From: Flagellimonas_B algarum
GTDB lineage: Bacteria; Bacteroidota; Bacteroidia; Flavobacteriales; Flavobacteriaceae
Assembly (NCBI RefSeq): GCF_040513375.1
Contig: NZ_JBEVTG010000002.1
Coordinates: 186,001 to 250,000, forward strand
Reading direction: 5' to 3'
Length of the DNA stretch: 64,000 nucleotides
Shown here one piece after another: positions 1-8,044 of this stretch. Positions within the stretch are counted from its first letter, which is position 1; every line of letters starts with the position of its first letter. The notes below the pieces were generated by a model that was given only the letters and a program-made list of their open reading frames with translations, did no database searches and was not told where the DNA came from. A program made the translations under genes and the position numbers.

Positions 1-369
1 AAAGCTTTAAACGTTGAACAAAATGTACTTCCATTTATGGTCTTTGAACGTTGACTTTTTAGGGTAAATCCGCAAGCATTTTGGGCGATTGCCCCGAAAA
101 ATCAACTTTAAAAATGAATATATTGTTTATTTAAACCCTTATAATTAACTGATAAATAGCTATATAATATAAAAAAGCAGTGCACGCTCTAATTGTAAAC
201 ACAAATGAACAATCAGTTTTTACAAATGTAAACATTTGTTTTTAATACGTTTACAAATGTAATTCCCAGCCATTAAGGCGCAAAAACTGTTTAAGCGCTT
301 CATATGGCTGTTTTCTTACACAATTTTTAAAAAAAAGTACTTTTTATTATATATTTTTTTAACTTTCAC
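1..369. other. Intergenic region upstream of the Lrp-family gene
   Basis: No gene is supported in this AT-rich stretch. It contains a pair of direct repeats of the form TTTRAACGTTGA at 6-17 and 43-54, and two palindromic elements at 219-232 and 250-263 (listed separately). The left edge of the window cuts the region, so a gene to the left, out of view, could share these sites. Confidence 0.6.
219..263. promoter_or_regulatory. Tandem TTTACA-NN-TGTAAA dyads, candidate operators
   Basis: A perfect dyad TTTACA-AA-TGTAAA lies at 219-232 and a near copy, with one mismatch in the last base, at 250-263. Their starts are 31 bases apart, about three helical turns, so they would face the same side of the DNA. 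A related half-site pattern (GTAAAC-A-CAAATG) lies at about 195-207. They are about 110-150 bases upstream of the Lrp promoter. The cognate regulator is unknown; the adjacent Lrp protein is one candidate, a factor serving a gene left of the window is another. Confidence 0.45.
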
Positions 370-377
370 TAATTTTG
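370..377 (+). promoter_or_regulatory. Bacteroidota -7 element (TAATTTTG)
   Basis: Matches the TAnnTTTG -7 consensus of Bacteroidota primary promoters. It sits 17 bases before the ATG at 395, implying a leader of about 10 bases. No clear -33 TTG was seen. Confidence 0.6.
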
Positions 378-394
378 TTGCAAATAATTTGAAT

Positions 395-874
395 ATGAAC
401 AAGGTAAAGCTTGACGAAATAGACCACCAAATACTGGATATGTTGATTGACAATACCAGGACCCCGTTTACGGATATTGCCAAAAAATTGTTGATTTCCG
501 CTGGAACGGTGCATGTTAGGGTCAAAAAAATGGAGGAAGCCGGTATCATCAAAGGGTCTTCCTTAACATTAGACTATGTTAAATTGGGGTATTCGTTTAT
601 CGCCTATGTCGGGATTTTCTTGGAGAAGACCCATCAGACCAAATTCGTATTGGAACGTTTAACACAGATTCCCTATGTGACGGTGGCCCATATTACCACA
701 GGCAAATTCAATATTTTCTGCAAGATTCGCGCCCGTGATACGACGCATGCCAAGAACATCATTTTCAAAATCGATGATATCGATGGCATCAGTAGGACGG
801 AAACCATGATTTCACTTGAAGAAAGCATCAATGATAAGAAAAGATTGATGCACACCATCTTCAACGAGTTGTGA
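395..874 (+). CDS. Lrp/AsnC family transcriptional regulator
   Basis: A 159-residue protein of normal family length. Residues 1-60 form the N-terminal winged HTH (LDEIDHQILDMLIDNTRTPF, then DIAKKLLISAGTVHVRVKKM), and residues 65-150 the RAM/ligand-binding fold with the alternating hydrophobic pattern of Lrp proteins. Family members sense amino acids or related metabolites and act as octamers on DNA. A TTG two codons upstream (389) is in frame, but the ATG at 395 gives the usual N-terminus. The stop overlaps the start of the following DinB gene by one base, so the two are probably cotranscribed. The effector cannot be told from sequence. Confidence 0.93.
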   Translation: MNKVKLDEIDHQILDMLIDNTRTPFTDIAKKLLISAGTVHVRVKKMEEAGIIKGSSLTLDYVKLGYSFIAYVGIFLEKTHQTKFVLERLTQIPYVTVAHITTGKFNIFCKIRARDTTHAKNIIFKIDDIDGISRTETMISLEESINDKKRLMHTIFNEL

Positions 875-1389
875 TGCAGGCCAGCGAATTGCCACAAGAC
901 GAATATAATCCGTATTACAAATCGTATATCGAGATACTCGGTACGCTGGAAATGGATCAAGCACTTGAGAAGAGCTTGCAAGATTTGAAGGCGTTCATTG
1001 GCGATTTATCACCCGAAATTTTAAGTCACGCTTATGCTGATGGAAAATGGACGGTTGCCGAAGTCTTGTTGCATTTGATCGATGCCGAGCGGGTATTTCA
1101 ATATCGTGCTTTGCGCTTTGCAAGAAAGGATGGCACCGATTTACCTGGATTCGATCAAGATGAATATGTTCCGAATTCCAATGCCGCTTCGCGAACTAAG
1201 GAAAGTTTGTTGGAAGAATATACCAACGTTAGGAAGTCGAGCTTGTCACTTTTCGCCTCATTCGGGGCAGGGGAGTTGGCTAGTATCGGAACAGCCAATA
1301 GCACGCCTATGAGTGTTAGGGCATTAGGGTTTGTAATCAGCGGTCATCAAGCGCATCATTTTAAAATCCTCCGTGAGCGCTATCTGTAA
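874..1389 (+). CDS. DinB/YfiT-like four-helix-bundle metalloprotein
   Basis: A 171-residue DinB-superfamily protein. The metal-binding triad is visible: His67 in the second helix (VAEVLLHLIDAE) and the HxxxH pair His158/His162 near the C-terminus. Related proteins include putative metal-dependent hydrolases and thiol S-transferases; the substrate here is unknown. I use the ATG at 874, which overlaps the upstream TGA as TGATG, rather than the GTG at 871. Coupling to an Lrp regulator suggests a role in a metabolite response. A second, divergent DinB-fold gene lies in the his operon at 27331. Confidence 0.85.
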   Translation: MQASELPQDEYNPYYKSYIEILGTLEMDQALEKSLQDLKAFIGDLSPEILSHAYADGKWTVAEVLLHLIDAERVFQYRALRFARKDGTDLPGFDQDEYVPNSNAASRTKESLLEEYTNVRKSSLSLFASFGAGELASIGTANSTPMSVRALGFVISGHQAHHFKILRERYL

Positions 1390-1402
1390 TCAGTAGTAGT
1401 AG

Positions 1403-1732
1403 TTAGAGTTCTTCCGCATCCACCTCGAGGTCACCTGCATTTTCAAGTTCCGGGGCAATGGCTTCGGTAGGCAAGGTTTGCTTTTCCGATTTCGAATCGA
1501 GTTCCTTTTCGATAGTCTCTTCAAAATTCGAAATGAAGTTGGATAGGCTTTTACTGATTTTCACCAAATAAATGGTGTCTTCCGTTTTCACTTCTACGGC
1601 CTCGATCACCTCTCCACTGGGTTTTCTCAAGATAATGATGTCTTCATCACCATAGCCGTGAGGGTATAGATCGATCAAGAGCGCGGCAACATCACGGTCA
1701 AGTTTTTTGTAATCGACAATGCTTCGTTTCAT
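1403..1732 (-). CDS. Conserved hypothetical small acidic protein
   Basis: A 109-residue protein with no domain I can name. The first 70 residues (starting MKRSIVDYKKLDRDVAALLI) look like a compact alpha/beta fold with a conserved EAVEVKTEDTIYLVKIS strand region. The last 40 are acidic and low in complexity. Similar flavobacterial proteins are sometimes labelled DNA primase in databases, but no primase motif is visible and I do not adopt that name. It converges on the DinB gene and lies just downstream of aroB in the same direction, but has its own -7 element at 1753-1760. Confidence 0.75.
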   Translation of the reverse strand: MKRSIVDYKKLDRDVAALLIDLYPHGYGDEDIIILRKPSGEVIEAVEVKTEDTIYLVKISKSLSNFISNFEETIEKELDSKSEKQTLPTEAIAPELENAGDLEVDAEEL

Positions 1733-1752
1733 GGTAGGTTTTTATGGTTACA

Positions 1753-1760
1753 CAAACCTA
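1753..1760 (-). promoter_or_regulatory. Bacteroidota -7 element (TAGGTTTG, minus strand)
   Basis: A minus-strand TAnnTTTG match 20 bases before the ATG at 1732. It suggests the small acidic protein can be transcribed separately from aroB. No -33 element at normal spacing was found. Confidence 0.5.
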
Positions 1761-1824
1761 AGCTAGTCAATTTTACATGCAGGGTCCGTAAAGAGTTGTC
1801 AACGCCAAAAAAAAGTATGCGTAG

Positions 1825-2889
1825 CTAAGATTCCTTGTAGTATGCGAAGGCATCGACAAAAAGTTCATTGGGAACCTTGACGTCGATTTGGGCAATTCCG
1901 ATACTTTCCAACAAGACGAAGTTGATGTTGCCATGGGCATTCTTCTTATCGTGCTTGAGCAGATCTAAGATAATCTCGATGTCTTGCTTTGAAAAGTCGA
2001 CTTTTTCGAAATGGACCAATAGTGATGATTTGATCTCTTGAACTTCCAACATCGAAAGTCCGGTCAGTTTGTGTGAAAGGAAGGCTTCGAGGATCATCCC
2101 GATCGCAATGGCCTCGCCATGCAACAAGGTTTCTTTTTCAGGTTGTTCCAAAAAGTACGATTCTATGGCGTGACCAAGGGTGTGGCCGAAATTCAACTTT
2201 TTGCGAACGTGCTGTTCCGTCGGATCTTGGGCGACGACCTGGTTCTTGATATGCACGCTTTGCCTAATATGGGCCTCGTCGGAAAAATCCGTTGTTTGCC
2301 GCAATGCTTCCCAGTAGGGTTTATCGGCGATCAAACCATGTTTGAACATTTCAGCGGTTCCGCTGGTACGTTGGCGCGCTTCCAAGGTGCGGAGAAACTC
2401 AGGAACGATCAGTACCATTTTCGGCTGGTTGATGACACCGACCTGGTTCTTCAAACTGCCCAGATCCACACCGGTCTTACCGCCTAAGGAGGCATCGACC
2501 ATGGCCAGTAGGGTCGTTGGTATGTTAATGAAATCGATTCCTCTTTTAAAGGTTGAGGCAACGAAGCCACCAAGGTCGGTCACCACGCCTCCACCAAGGT
2601 TGATCAACACGCTCTTACGGTCGCCTCCGAAGTCGGAGAGATCTTCCCAGACACTAACACAGGTTTCGATGTTTTTGTACTGCTCACCGGGCTTGATACA
2701 AAATACCCCATCGAAATTGCAACCCACAAATTCACGTAAGATACCTAAACAACATGCTTCGGTCATCTCGTCAACCAAGACGAAGACTTTGGAGTAGGTG
2801 CTGTTTCGCAAATATTGCTGTAAAGCCGCTTTGGCGACCGCTCCAAAATGGACTTCATGTGCGTCTGTAACAACCGAATTCATAGGCAA
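1825..2889 (-). CDS. aroB: 3-dehydroquinate synthase
   Basis: A 354-residue AroB, the usual length. It converts DAHP to 3-dehydroquinate in the shikimate pathway using NAD and a divalent metal. Visible signatures are the NAD-binding and active-site segment (GGGVVTDLGGF, then IPTTLLAMVDASLGGKTGVD) and three metal ligands: the Glu in SGTAEMFKHG, the His in NFGHTLGHAIES and the His in LLHGEAIAIGM. All appear intact. It is divergent from the proline dehydrogenase gene, with 86 bases between the two start codons. No other shikimate gene lies in the window. Confidence 0.97.
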   Translation of the reverse strand: MPMNSVVTDAHEVHFGAVAKAALQQYLRNSTYSKVFVLVDEMTEACCLGILREFVGCNFDGVFCIKPGEQYKNIETCVSVWEDLSDFGGDRKSVLINLGGGVVTDLGGFVASTFKRGIDFINIPTTLLAMVDASLGGKTGVDLGSLKNQVGVINQPKMVLIVPEFLRTLEARQRTSGTAEMFKHGLIADKPYWEALRQTTDFSDEAHIRQSVHIKNQVVAQDPTEQHVRKKLNFGHTLGHAIESYFLEQPEKETLLHGEAIAIGMILEAFLSHKLTGLSMLEVQEIKSSLLVHFEKVDFSKQDIEIILDLLKHDKKNAHGNINFVLLESIGIAQIDVKVPNELFVDAFAYYKES

Positions 2890-2924
2890 ATACTTCCTGA
2901 CAAAATAAAGACATATTTTATGGA

Positions 2925-2953
2925 TTGGAATATAGAGGGCCTGCTTATCTTTG
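2925..2953 (+). promoter_or_regulatory. Bacteroidota promoter: TTG, 18-base spacer, TATCTTTG
   Basis: A -33 TTG at 2925-2927 and a -7 TATCTTTG at 2946-2953 separated by 18 bases, the most complete Bacteroidota promoter in the window. It lies 22 bases before the ATG at 2976. Upstream in-frame near-start codons overlap the promoter itself, which supports the ATG at 2976 as the real start. Confidence 0.75.
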
Positions 2954-2975
2954 CTTTCTTGAGAATTTGATAATT

Positions 2976-4142
2976 ATGGAGCCGATTTTTGAGGATACTT
3001 CAATAGCTTTTCATTTAAAGAGTGATTCCGAACTCGAACGCGCCTATTTTTTGTTTCGCCTTATCGCCAACGAACCTTTAGTGCGTATCGGAACGGCTGT
3101 GACCAACTTCGCGATCAATGCACACCTTCCCGTTGAAGGCCTGATCCGTGCTACCGTATTCGATCATTTTTGTGGCGGCGTGAACGAAGCCGATTGCTTA
3201 AAGATCATTGACCGGATGTTCGAACAGGGGGTCTGCTCGATTTTGGATTATTCCGTAGAAGGCAAGAAAGAGGAGGCGCAATTTGACCATGCCCTAGAGA
3301 AAACTTTGCAAGTCCTTGATTTTGTGAAAGAGAAAAACGCCATTCCCTTTGCGGTATTCAAGCCAACCGGTTTTGGGCGCATCGAACTGTATGAAAAGGT
3401 CGGGGCCAATGAAACCCTAACGGAAGCAGAGCAAGAAGAATGGGAACGCATTATACAGCGATACCACAAGGTGTGCCGCAAGGCACATGATTTGGAAGTG
3501 GCACTGCTCATTGATGCCGAGGAAAGCTGGATGCAGGATGCAGCTGATGATTTGGCGTTGCAAATGATGGCTTCCTACAACAAGAACAAGCCCATAGTCT
3601 TCAATACGGCCCAAATGTATCGATGGGACCGGATGGATTATCTCAAAGAACTCAATGCCCAAGCCGAAGCCCGGGATTTCCACATAGGTATCAAAGTGGT
3701 CAGGGGAGCCTACATGGAAAAAGAAAACGATCGAGCGGAAGCCATGGGACTAAAAAGTCCGATCTGTCACTCAAAAGAAGCTACGGATGCTAATTTTGAT
3801 GCGGCGGTCCATTTCATGTTGGGGCATTTGGATCGATTCGCGGTATTTGTGGGATCCCATAATGAAGCGAGTAGTTACCAAGTCATCGAACAGCTCGAAA
3901 CCTTAGGTAGGGCCAAAGATGATCCGCGAATTTGGTTCGGCCAGCTTTATGGAATGAGTGACCATATTAGTTTTAATTTGGCCCATCATGGGTACAACGT
4001 TGCCAAGTACGTACCCTACGGCCCGGTTCGTGACGTTATGCCCTACTTGATTCGGCGGGCCGAAGAGAATACCTCGGTGGCAGGGCAGACCTCTAGGGAA
4101 TTGGAATTGTTGAAACAGGAAAAAGCAAGGCGAAAACTTTAA
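2976..4142 (+). CDS. Proline dehydrogenase (monofunctional)
   Basis: A 388-residue FAD-dependent TIM-barrel enzyme that oxidises proline to pyrroline-5-carboxylate. It is the stand-alone type, not fused to P5C dehydrogenase. Motifs include the barrel strand IGIKVVRGAYMEKE and the C-terminal YLIRRAEENTSV substrate-binding segment typical of PutA/ProDH. The start MEPIFEDTSIAFHLKSD follows directly from a strong promoter. Its stop overlaps the stop of the convergent downstream gene by four bases. With alanine dehydrogenase nearby and an Lrp-type regulator upstream, the area has an amino-acid catabolism flavour, though the genes are in separate transcription units. Confidence 0.95.
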   Translation: MEPIFEDTSIAFHLKSDSELERAYFLFRLIANEPLVRIGTAVTNFAINAHLPVEGLIRATVFDHFCGGVNEADCLKIIDRMFEQGVCSILDYSVEGKKEEAQFDHALEKTLQVLDFVKEKNAIPFAVFKPTGFGRIELYEKVGANETLTEAEQEEWERIIQRYHKVCRKAHDLEVALLIDAEESWMQDAADDLALQMMASYNKNKPIVFNTAQMYRWDRMDYLKELNAQAEARDFHIGIKVVRGAYMEKENDRAEAMGLKSPICHSKEATDANFDAAVHFMLGHLDRFAVFVGSHNEASSYQVIEQLETLGRAKDDPRIWFGQLYGMSDHISFNLAHHGYNVAKYVPYGPVRDVMPYLIRRAEENTSVAGQTSRELELLKQEKARRKL

Positions 4143-4507
4143 TCGTCGAGCCGGGTCATTTCTCGAATGACAACCTTGTCGGAACAATTGTCAACGACCA
4201 GCTCCATGGTCTTTTCCCCATTAACGATCACATACTCCTTACAAGGTTCCTTCTGGGTGTCGCTCCGCCCGAAATCGACTTTGCCGTTCTTGAATACGTC
4301 CAATAGCGAAACGCTGTCCAAAGGAATCATGGATTCAGAACCATAAGCAAGTGGTTTTGATCGTAGCTCTTTAAGCACCCGGCAATTCGGAAAATAACAA
4401 AACTCGGTGTCGGTCTCTTTTGACTTTTTGTTCAAAAAGAAAAACAAGAAAACCAGGCCAATCGAAAGGCCGACCAAATACCAGCCCAAGCGTCGAATAA
4501 AACCCAT
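4139..4507 (-). CDS. Small single-pass membrane protein, DUF4258-like
   Basis: A 122-residue protein with an N-terminal membrane anchor (about residues 5-25, LGWYLVGLSIGLVFLFFF) and a C-terminal soluble domain carrying conserved cysteines (FCYFPNCRVLKELRSK). It resembles flavobacterial proteins annotated DUF4258; function unknown. I chose the ATG at 4507, not the TTG at 4516, because the latter overlaps the ald stop. It begins five bases after ald ends, so it is likely an ald operon member. Confidence 0.7.
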   Translation of the reverse strand: MGFIRRLGWYLVGLSIGLVFLFFFLNKKSKETDTEFCYFPNCRVLKELRSKPLAYGSESMIPLDSVSLLDVFKNGKVDFGRSDTQKEPCKEYVIVNGEKTMELVVDNCSDKVVIREMTRLDD

Positions 4508-4512
4508 AGGGA

Positions 4513-5712
4513 TCAAAAAATTAGGAAGTTGATATCATTGTAAGGAAGTCCGAACCAATCACCCACCGATTTGTTGGTCAAGATCCCATGGTACATATAA
4601 AGTCCATTACGTAGGCCCTTATCGAATCGCAACGAGTTTTCCAATCCACCGTCTTCTCCTATTTTCAACAAATAGGGGGTAAAGATGTTGCTGATCGAAA
4701 TCGATGACGTCCTTGGGTAACGAGAAGGGATGTTCGGCACCCCATAATGGATCACCCCGAACTTTTCATAAGTCGGCTTTTCGTGATTGGTCACTTCAGA
4801 GGTTTCGAAACAGCCGCCCATATCAATGCTCACATCGATGATGACGGCCCCTTTTTTCATATGCTCGACCATGCCCGAGGAAACTACGATCGGGGAACGG
4901 TCTTTGCCACGTGCGGCTCCGATGGCCACATCGCAACGTTTCAAGGCCTTCAAAAGATTCTTAGGCTGTATGGTCGAGGTGTAGATGGTCCGATTAAGGT
5001 TCGTCTGTATGTTGCGCAATTTGGTGATCGAATTATCGAACACTTTGATATTGGCCCCTAGCCCCAAGGCCGATCGTGCCGCGAACTCCCCAACCGTTCC
5101 GGCACCGATGATCACCACCTCTACCGGCGGTACGCCGCTGATGTTGCCAAACATAAGCCCATTGCCCTCATTGGTCGCCGCCATGAGTTCGGAAGCGATC
5201 AAAATGGAGGAGATACCGGCAATTTCACTTAAAGAACGTACCGCAGGATATTTGCCGTCATCATCCCGGATGTACTCGAACGCGATCGCAGTGATACGCT
5301 TTTGCGCCAATTGTTCGAAATACTTCTTGGATTGGGTCTTGATCTGTAAGGCCGAAATCACAATGGCCTGCGGATTCATCAATTCGATTTCCTCAAGGGT
5401 AGGGGGTTCGACCTTAAGTAGGATCGGACAAGAAAACACCTTTTTGATATCATTGCTGATCTCGGCCCCGGCATTGGTATAATCGAGATCGGAATAATTG
5501 GCCCCGTCACCGGCGCCCGATTCGATCATGACCCGGTGCCCATGTGCCGTAATGGCGTTCACCGCATCGGGGGTAAGGCAGATGCGTTTTTCTTGGTATT
5601 GGTTTTCTTTCGGAATGCCAATGAAGAGCTCCCCCTTTTGTTTTAGGACTTCAAGGGTTTCTTCTTGGGGTAAAAGTTGTTGTTTACTAAATGGTGAAGC
5701 GGGTTGGCCCAT
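4513..5712 (-). CDS. ald: Alanine dehydrogenase
   Basis: A 399-residue protein of the alanine dehydrogenase/PNT family, which interconverts L-alanine and pyruvate plus ammonia with NAD(H). Residues 30-160 carry the N-terminal catalytic domain (FIGIPKENQYQEKRICLTPD, with the conserved Arg and Lys). Residues about 200-320 form the Rossmann domain with GAGTVGEFAARSALGLGANI. It is somewhat longer than the 370-residue enzymes of Bacillus because of a 30-residue N-terminal extension common in Bacteroidota. Its -7 element overlaps the stop codon of the gene upstream. Confidence 0.92.
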   Translation of the reverse strand: MGQPASPFSKQQLLPQEETLEVLKQKGELFIGIPKENQYQEKRICLTPDAVNAITAHGHRVMIESGAGDGANYSDLDYTNAGAEISNDIKKVFSCPILLKVEPPTLEEIELMNPQAIVISALQIKTQSKKYFEQLAQKRITAIAFEYIRDDDGKYPAVRSLSEIAGISSILIASELMAATNEGNGLMFGNISGVPPVEVVIIGAGTVGEFAARSALGLGANIKVFDNSITKLRNIQTNLNRTIYTSTIQPKNLLKALKRCDVAIGAARGKDRSPIVVSSGMVEHMKKGAVIIDVSIDMGGCFETSEVTNHEKPTYEKFGVIHYGVPNIPSRYPRTSSISISNIFTPYLLKIGEDGGLENSLRFDKGLRNGLYMYHGILTNKSVGDWFGLPYNDINFLIF

Positions 5713-5731
5713 GTATCAGTCAGCTGTAGAC

Positions 5732-5739
5732 CAAAGTTA
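5732..5739 (-). promoter_or_regulatory. Bacteroidota -7 element for ald (TAACTTTG, minus strand)
   Basis: A perfect TAnnTTTG on the minus strand, 19 bases before the ald ATG. It overlaps the TAA of the 188-residue membrane protein gene, so ald can be expressed independently of that gene. Confidence 0.6.
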
Positions 5740-6303
5740 CATTTTTTTTGCAAGGGTCTCCCGTCGTTGTTCCAGCTTCTCACGTTCCTTTCGGAGTTCT
5801 TCTTTCTCTTTCAAGATTTGAAGCTCGGTATCCATGGCCTTCAGGTCGATGCCATGCACATGCTTGTCATACAATTTCACCCTGATAAAGTAGACAAAGG
5901 GGATAATGACCATACAGACCGGCAATAACCAAAGAATATTCTCACTGTCAACTGAGGAATCAGCGCTAGCAGGGGTGTAGTACAACTCAAACAATTGAAA
6001 AGCATACATGAGTATAGGTATCAAGATGATATGATACCACCAATGTTTGCAGGTCAAAAACCACATGAACAATAAGTATAGGGGTATGAACTTGTTCAAA
6101 AAGAACCACACATGGGTCGATACATCGGCAAATCCATTGGATGAAACATCGAACCATAAAAATTTACCCATTGCCTCAGGATCTTCCGGATAGTATTCAT
6201 GGATTTTGAATATAAATGGAGAGGCAATTATTAACAGCACAACGAAAGATTCTATGATGATTCTTTTTTTGGCCAGTTGATTTGTATATCGTGTATACTT
6301 CAT
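5737..6303 (-). CDS. Membrane protein with C-terminal coiled coil, unknown function
   Basis: A 188-residue protein with three or four hydrophobic segments (about residues 14-32, 66-83, 87-105 and 125-143) and a highly charged C-terminal helix (residues about 155-188, rich in K, E and R) that should form a cytoplasmic coiled coil. I do not recognise the family. The product at 7287-8036 has the same plan, with several membrane segments then a charged helical tail, so the two may be distant relatives. It lies between ald and a terminator. It may be ribosome- or membrane-associated, but nothing in the sequence proves a role. Confidence 0.72.
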   Translation of the reverse strand: MKYTRYTNQLAKKRIIIESFVVLLIIASPFIFKIHEYYPEDPEAMGKFLWFDVSSNGFADVSTHVWFFLNKFIPLYLLFMWFLTCKHWWYHIILIPILMYAFQLFELYYTPASADSSVDSENILWLLPVCMVIIPFVYFIRVKLYDKHVHGIDLKAMDTELQILKEKEELRKEREKLEQRRETLAKKM

Positions 6304-6331
6304 TTGGGGGCGATATTCGCCTATAACAACG

Positions 6332-6363
6332 AAAAAAGGGCAATAATAGTATTGCCCTTTTTT
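6332..6363. terminator. Bidirectional intrinsic terminator
   Basis: Perfect 14-bp stem (6332-6345 with 6350-6363) around a four-base loop, flanked by A6 on one side and T6 on the other, so it can work in both directions. On the minus strand it follows the 44-residue peptide gene and insulates the membrane protein/ald unit. Confidence 0.85.
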
Positions 6364-6383
6364 AAAAATTGAGGTTAAGAAAA

Positions 6384-6518
6384 CTAATTCTTATTTGTTT
6401 TCGCAACCTTTCCCTTTTTCACCCCTGACTGTTGACCGTCTACCGCAACAGTTGCAGTTGAAGCAGCTACCAACATCAATAAGGCGAAAAACCCAAAAAA
6501 TAACTTCTTAGTGTTCAT
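6384..6518 (-). CDS. 44-residue exported or membrane-inserted peptide
   Basis: A short gene (44 codons plus TAG) beginning MNTKKLFFGFFALLMLVAAS, which looks like a signal peptide with a basic start and a hydrophobic core. About 20 polar, lysine-rich residues follow. It has its own -7 element (6559-6566) and terminator (6332-6363), a good sign of a real transcription unit despite its size. Small exported peptides of this type are frequent in flavobacteria and have no known function. It could also be a membrane-bound micropeptide if the signal is not cleaved. Confidence 0.65.
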   Translation of the reverse strand: MNTKKLFFGFFALLMLVAASTATVAVDGQQSGVKKGKVAKTNKN

Positions 6519-6558
6519 CGTACTAATTTTTTGGTTATTAAAATGAATTCATTCCTTG

Positions 6559-6566
6559 CAAATGTA
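6559..6566 (-). promoter_or_regulatory. Bacteroidota -7 element (TACATTTG, minus strand)
   Basis: A minus-strand TAnnTTTG 40 bases before the ATG of the 44-residue peptide gene. No -33 element was seen. Confidence 0.55.
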
Positions 6567-6698
6567 GGAAAATATTCTATCCGAAATGCACTTCATCGAT
6601 AAAAGTTGCATTTCATCCCGAATTTTAACCTTTTCATCGAGGGAACTTTAAATCTGTTAGAAGATAGAAAAAGAAACGAAGCACGGCTTTTGTAAGAT

Positions 6699-7109
6699 TC
6701 AATATTCGATACTACGGGTGATTTCATCGATTAAGTGTAAGGAAACAGTCCGGGTATCCTCTGGTAAAATAGTGGCGATGCGCTCGGGCCATTCCATGAA
6801 AACATAGGCGCCGGAATCAAAATATTCATCAACTCCCATATCATAGGCTTCCCCTTCATTTTCGATTCGATAAAAATCGAAATGATAAGCGATTAATTTC
6901 CCTTGGGTGTCATGGTATTCGTTCACTAGGCCAAAGGTCGGGCTATTCCCCTGGTCTATAGCACCCAACTCGTGGATCAAGGCTTTGATGAGGGTTGTTT
7001 TGCCTACACCCATTTCTCCCTGGAATGCAATGAGCTTTGATCCATCCCCTTTCAGTATGCTTTGGGCAACCTTCGTAAGGTCTTCCAATTTAAATTTCTT
7101 TTTCGCCAT
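6699..7109 (-). CDS. tsaE: tRNA threonylcarbamoyladenosine biosynthesis ATPase
   Basis: A 136-residue P-loop ATPase of the TsaE/YjeE family. With TsaB and TsaD it is needed for the t6A37 modification of ANN-decoding tRNAs. Visible motifs are Walker A (GEMGVGKTTLIKAL, residues about 27-40), the family strand NEYHDTQGKLIAYHFDFYRI and the C-terminal FMEWPERIATILP. Length and motifs are normal. No other t6A gene lies nearby. A -7-like TAGTTTCG (one mismatch) lies on the minus strand at 7139-7146. Confidence 0.95.
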   Translation of the reverse strand: MAKKKFKLEDLTKVAQSILKGDGSKLIAFQGEMGVGKTTLIKALIHELGAIDQGNSPTFGLVNEYHDTQGKLIAYHFDFYRIENEGEAYDMGVDEYFDSGAYVFMEWPERIATILPEDTRTVSLHLIDEITRSIEY

Positions 7110-7235
7110 GGTATCGGCTATCGCTTAGCGTTTCTTTGCGAAACTATTTACAATTCATGAAAAAGCATCCCAAAATGAGTAGAATATTTTAAGTTATGAA
7201 TAGTAACCGTCTAGCAATGCATAGCGTAGATTTTC

Positions 7236-7262
7236 TTGATTATAGGATATAATCTATATTTG
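7236..7262 (+). promoter_or_regulatory. Bacteroidota promoter: TTG, 16-base spacer, TATATTTG
   Basis: A -33 TTG at 7236-7238 and a -7 TATATTTG at 7255-7262. The TTG could be misread as a start codon for the downstream frame. Because it belongs to the promoter, the real start must be further right, at ATG 7287. Confidence 0.65.
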
Positions 7263-7286
7263 GATGACAGGAACGACTTAACTAAT

Positions 7287-8036
7287 ATGATTCGATCTTC
7301 GCTTTATGGGGTTTCCTACTTTCGAAAGGAATTGCTTTGGGTCGCCGTGATCCTGTTGCTGACCACTTTACGCTATATCCCGATATGGGGATACAGTACC
7401 CACGATACGGGCACTTTGTGGTTTGATGGAAACGACCTGCAAAGCCCTAATCGACTCGCTGCTTTACAACCACTTGTTTTTCTCTTATGTTTTATCAAGC
7501 ACCTTGATTACAAACGCAATGGGTTGATCATGGCAACATTGGTTTTGGTATCCGGTTGGGCAGTTTCCCCATTCGTGATGGCTATGGTGAATGATTCCGA
7601 CCTAGAGCTGTTGACGTACTACCCCTTAGTAAGCGCTTTGCTTTTGCTTGTGGTACTGACCCTGTTTTTCGTCAAGATCCGGGCATGGTGGACCTATGCT
7701 TTTTTGGTTCCAATGCTCTTGACACTGTATGCGATGACCAAGACAGGGGATTCCATGGTACTTCCCAGTCTTGGAATGCTATTGATTTTATTAGGGACTG
7801 CGCTAGGCATCATCTTTTTGGGCATGCGGGCCTATGATCGTATGCGGCTGCTGGCCTTATATCGCAAAAGTTTTTCCGCCTCAGGGATTAGCCGTGCCAA
7901 TACCTGGCGGAAATCGTCGGCCCGTCTTGAAAGGGCACGTTCCGAATTGGAAGAAATCAATGCTGCCCAAGAAGGGGGAAAAGCGAAGTTAGGGGCCCTT
8001 GAACGCTTGGAAAGGGATTTGCGAAAACAGCTTTAA
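7287..8036 (+). CDS. Multi-pass membrane protein with charged helical tail
   Basis: A 249-residue protein of unknown family. About six hydrophobic segments cover residues 10-190 (for example ELLWVAVILLLTTLRYIPIW, LVSALLLLVVLTLFFVKI and LGMLLILLGTALGIIFLG). A basic/acidic helical tail from about 195 to the end (ARSELEEINAAQ, then ALERLERDLRKQL) should be a coiled coil. The start is ATG 7287 because the promoter at 7236-7262 excludes the upstream TTG. It converges with the HTH gene at 8045. General design resembles the product at 5737-6303. Confidence 0.72.
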   Translation: MIRSSLYGVSYFRKELLWVAVILLLTTLRYIPIWGYSTHDTGTLWFDGNDLQSPNRLAALQPLVFLLCFIKHLDYKRNGLIMATLVLVSGWAVSPFVMAMVNDSDLELLTYYPLVSALLLLVVLTLFFVKIRAWWTYAFLVPMLLTLYAMTKTGDSMVLPSLGMLLILLGTALGIIFLGMRAYDRMRLLALYRKSFSASGISRANTWRKSSARLERARSELEEINAAQEGGKAKLGALERLERDLRKQL

Positions 8037-8044
8037 TCGGTTTT

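Noticed and set aside
1403..1732. DNA primase, as labelled in some databases
   Set aside because: The 109-residue product has no primase motif such as TOPRIM or a zinc finger.
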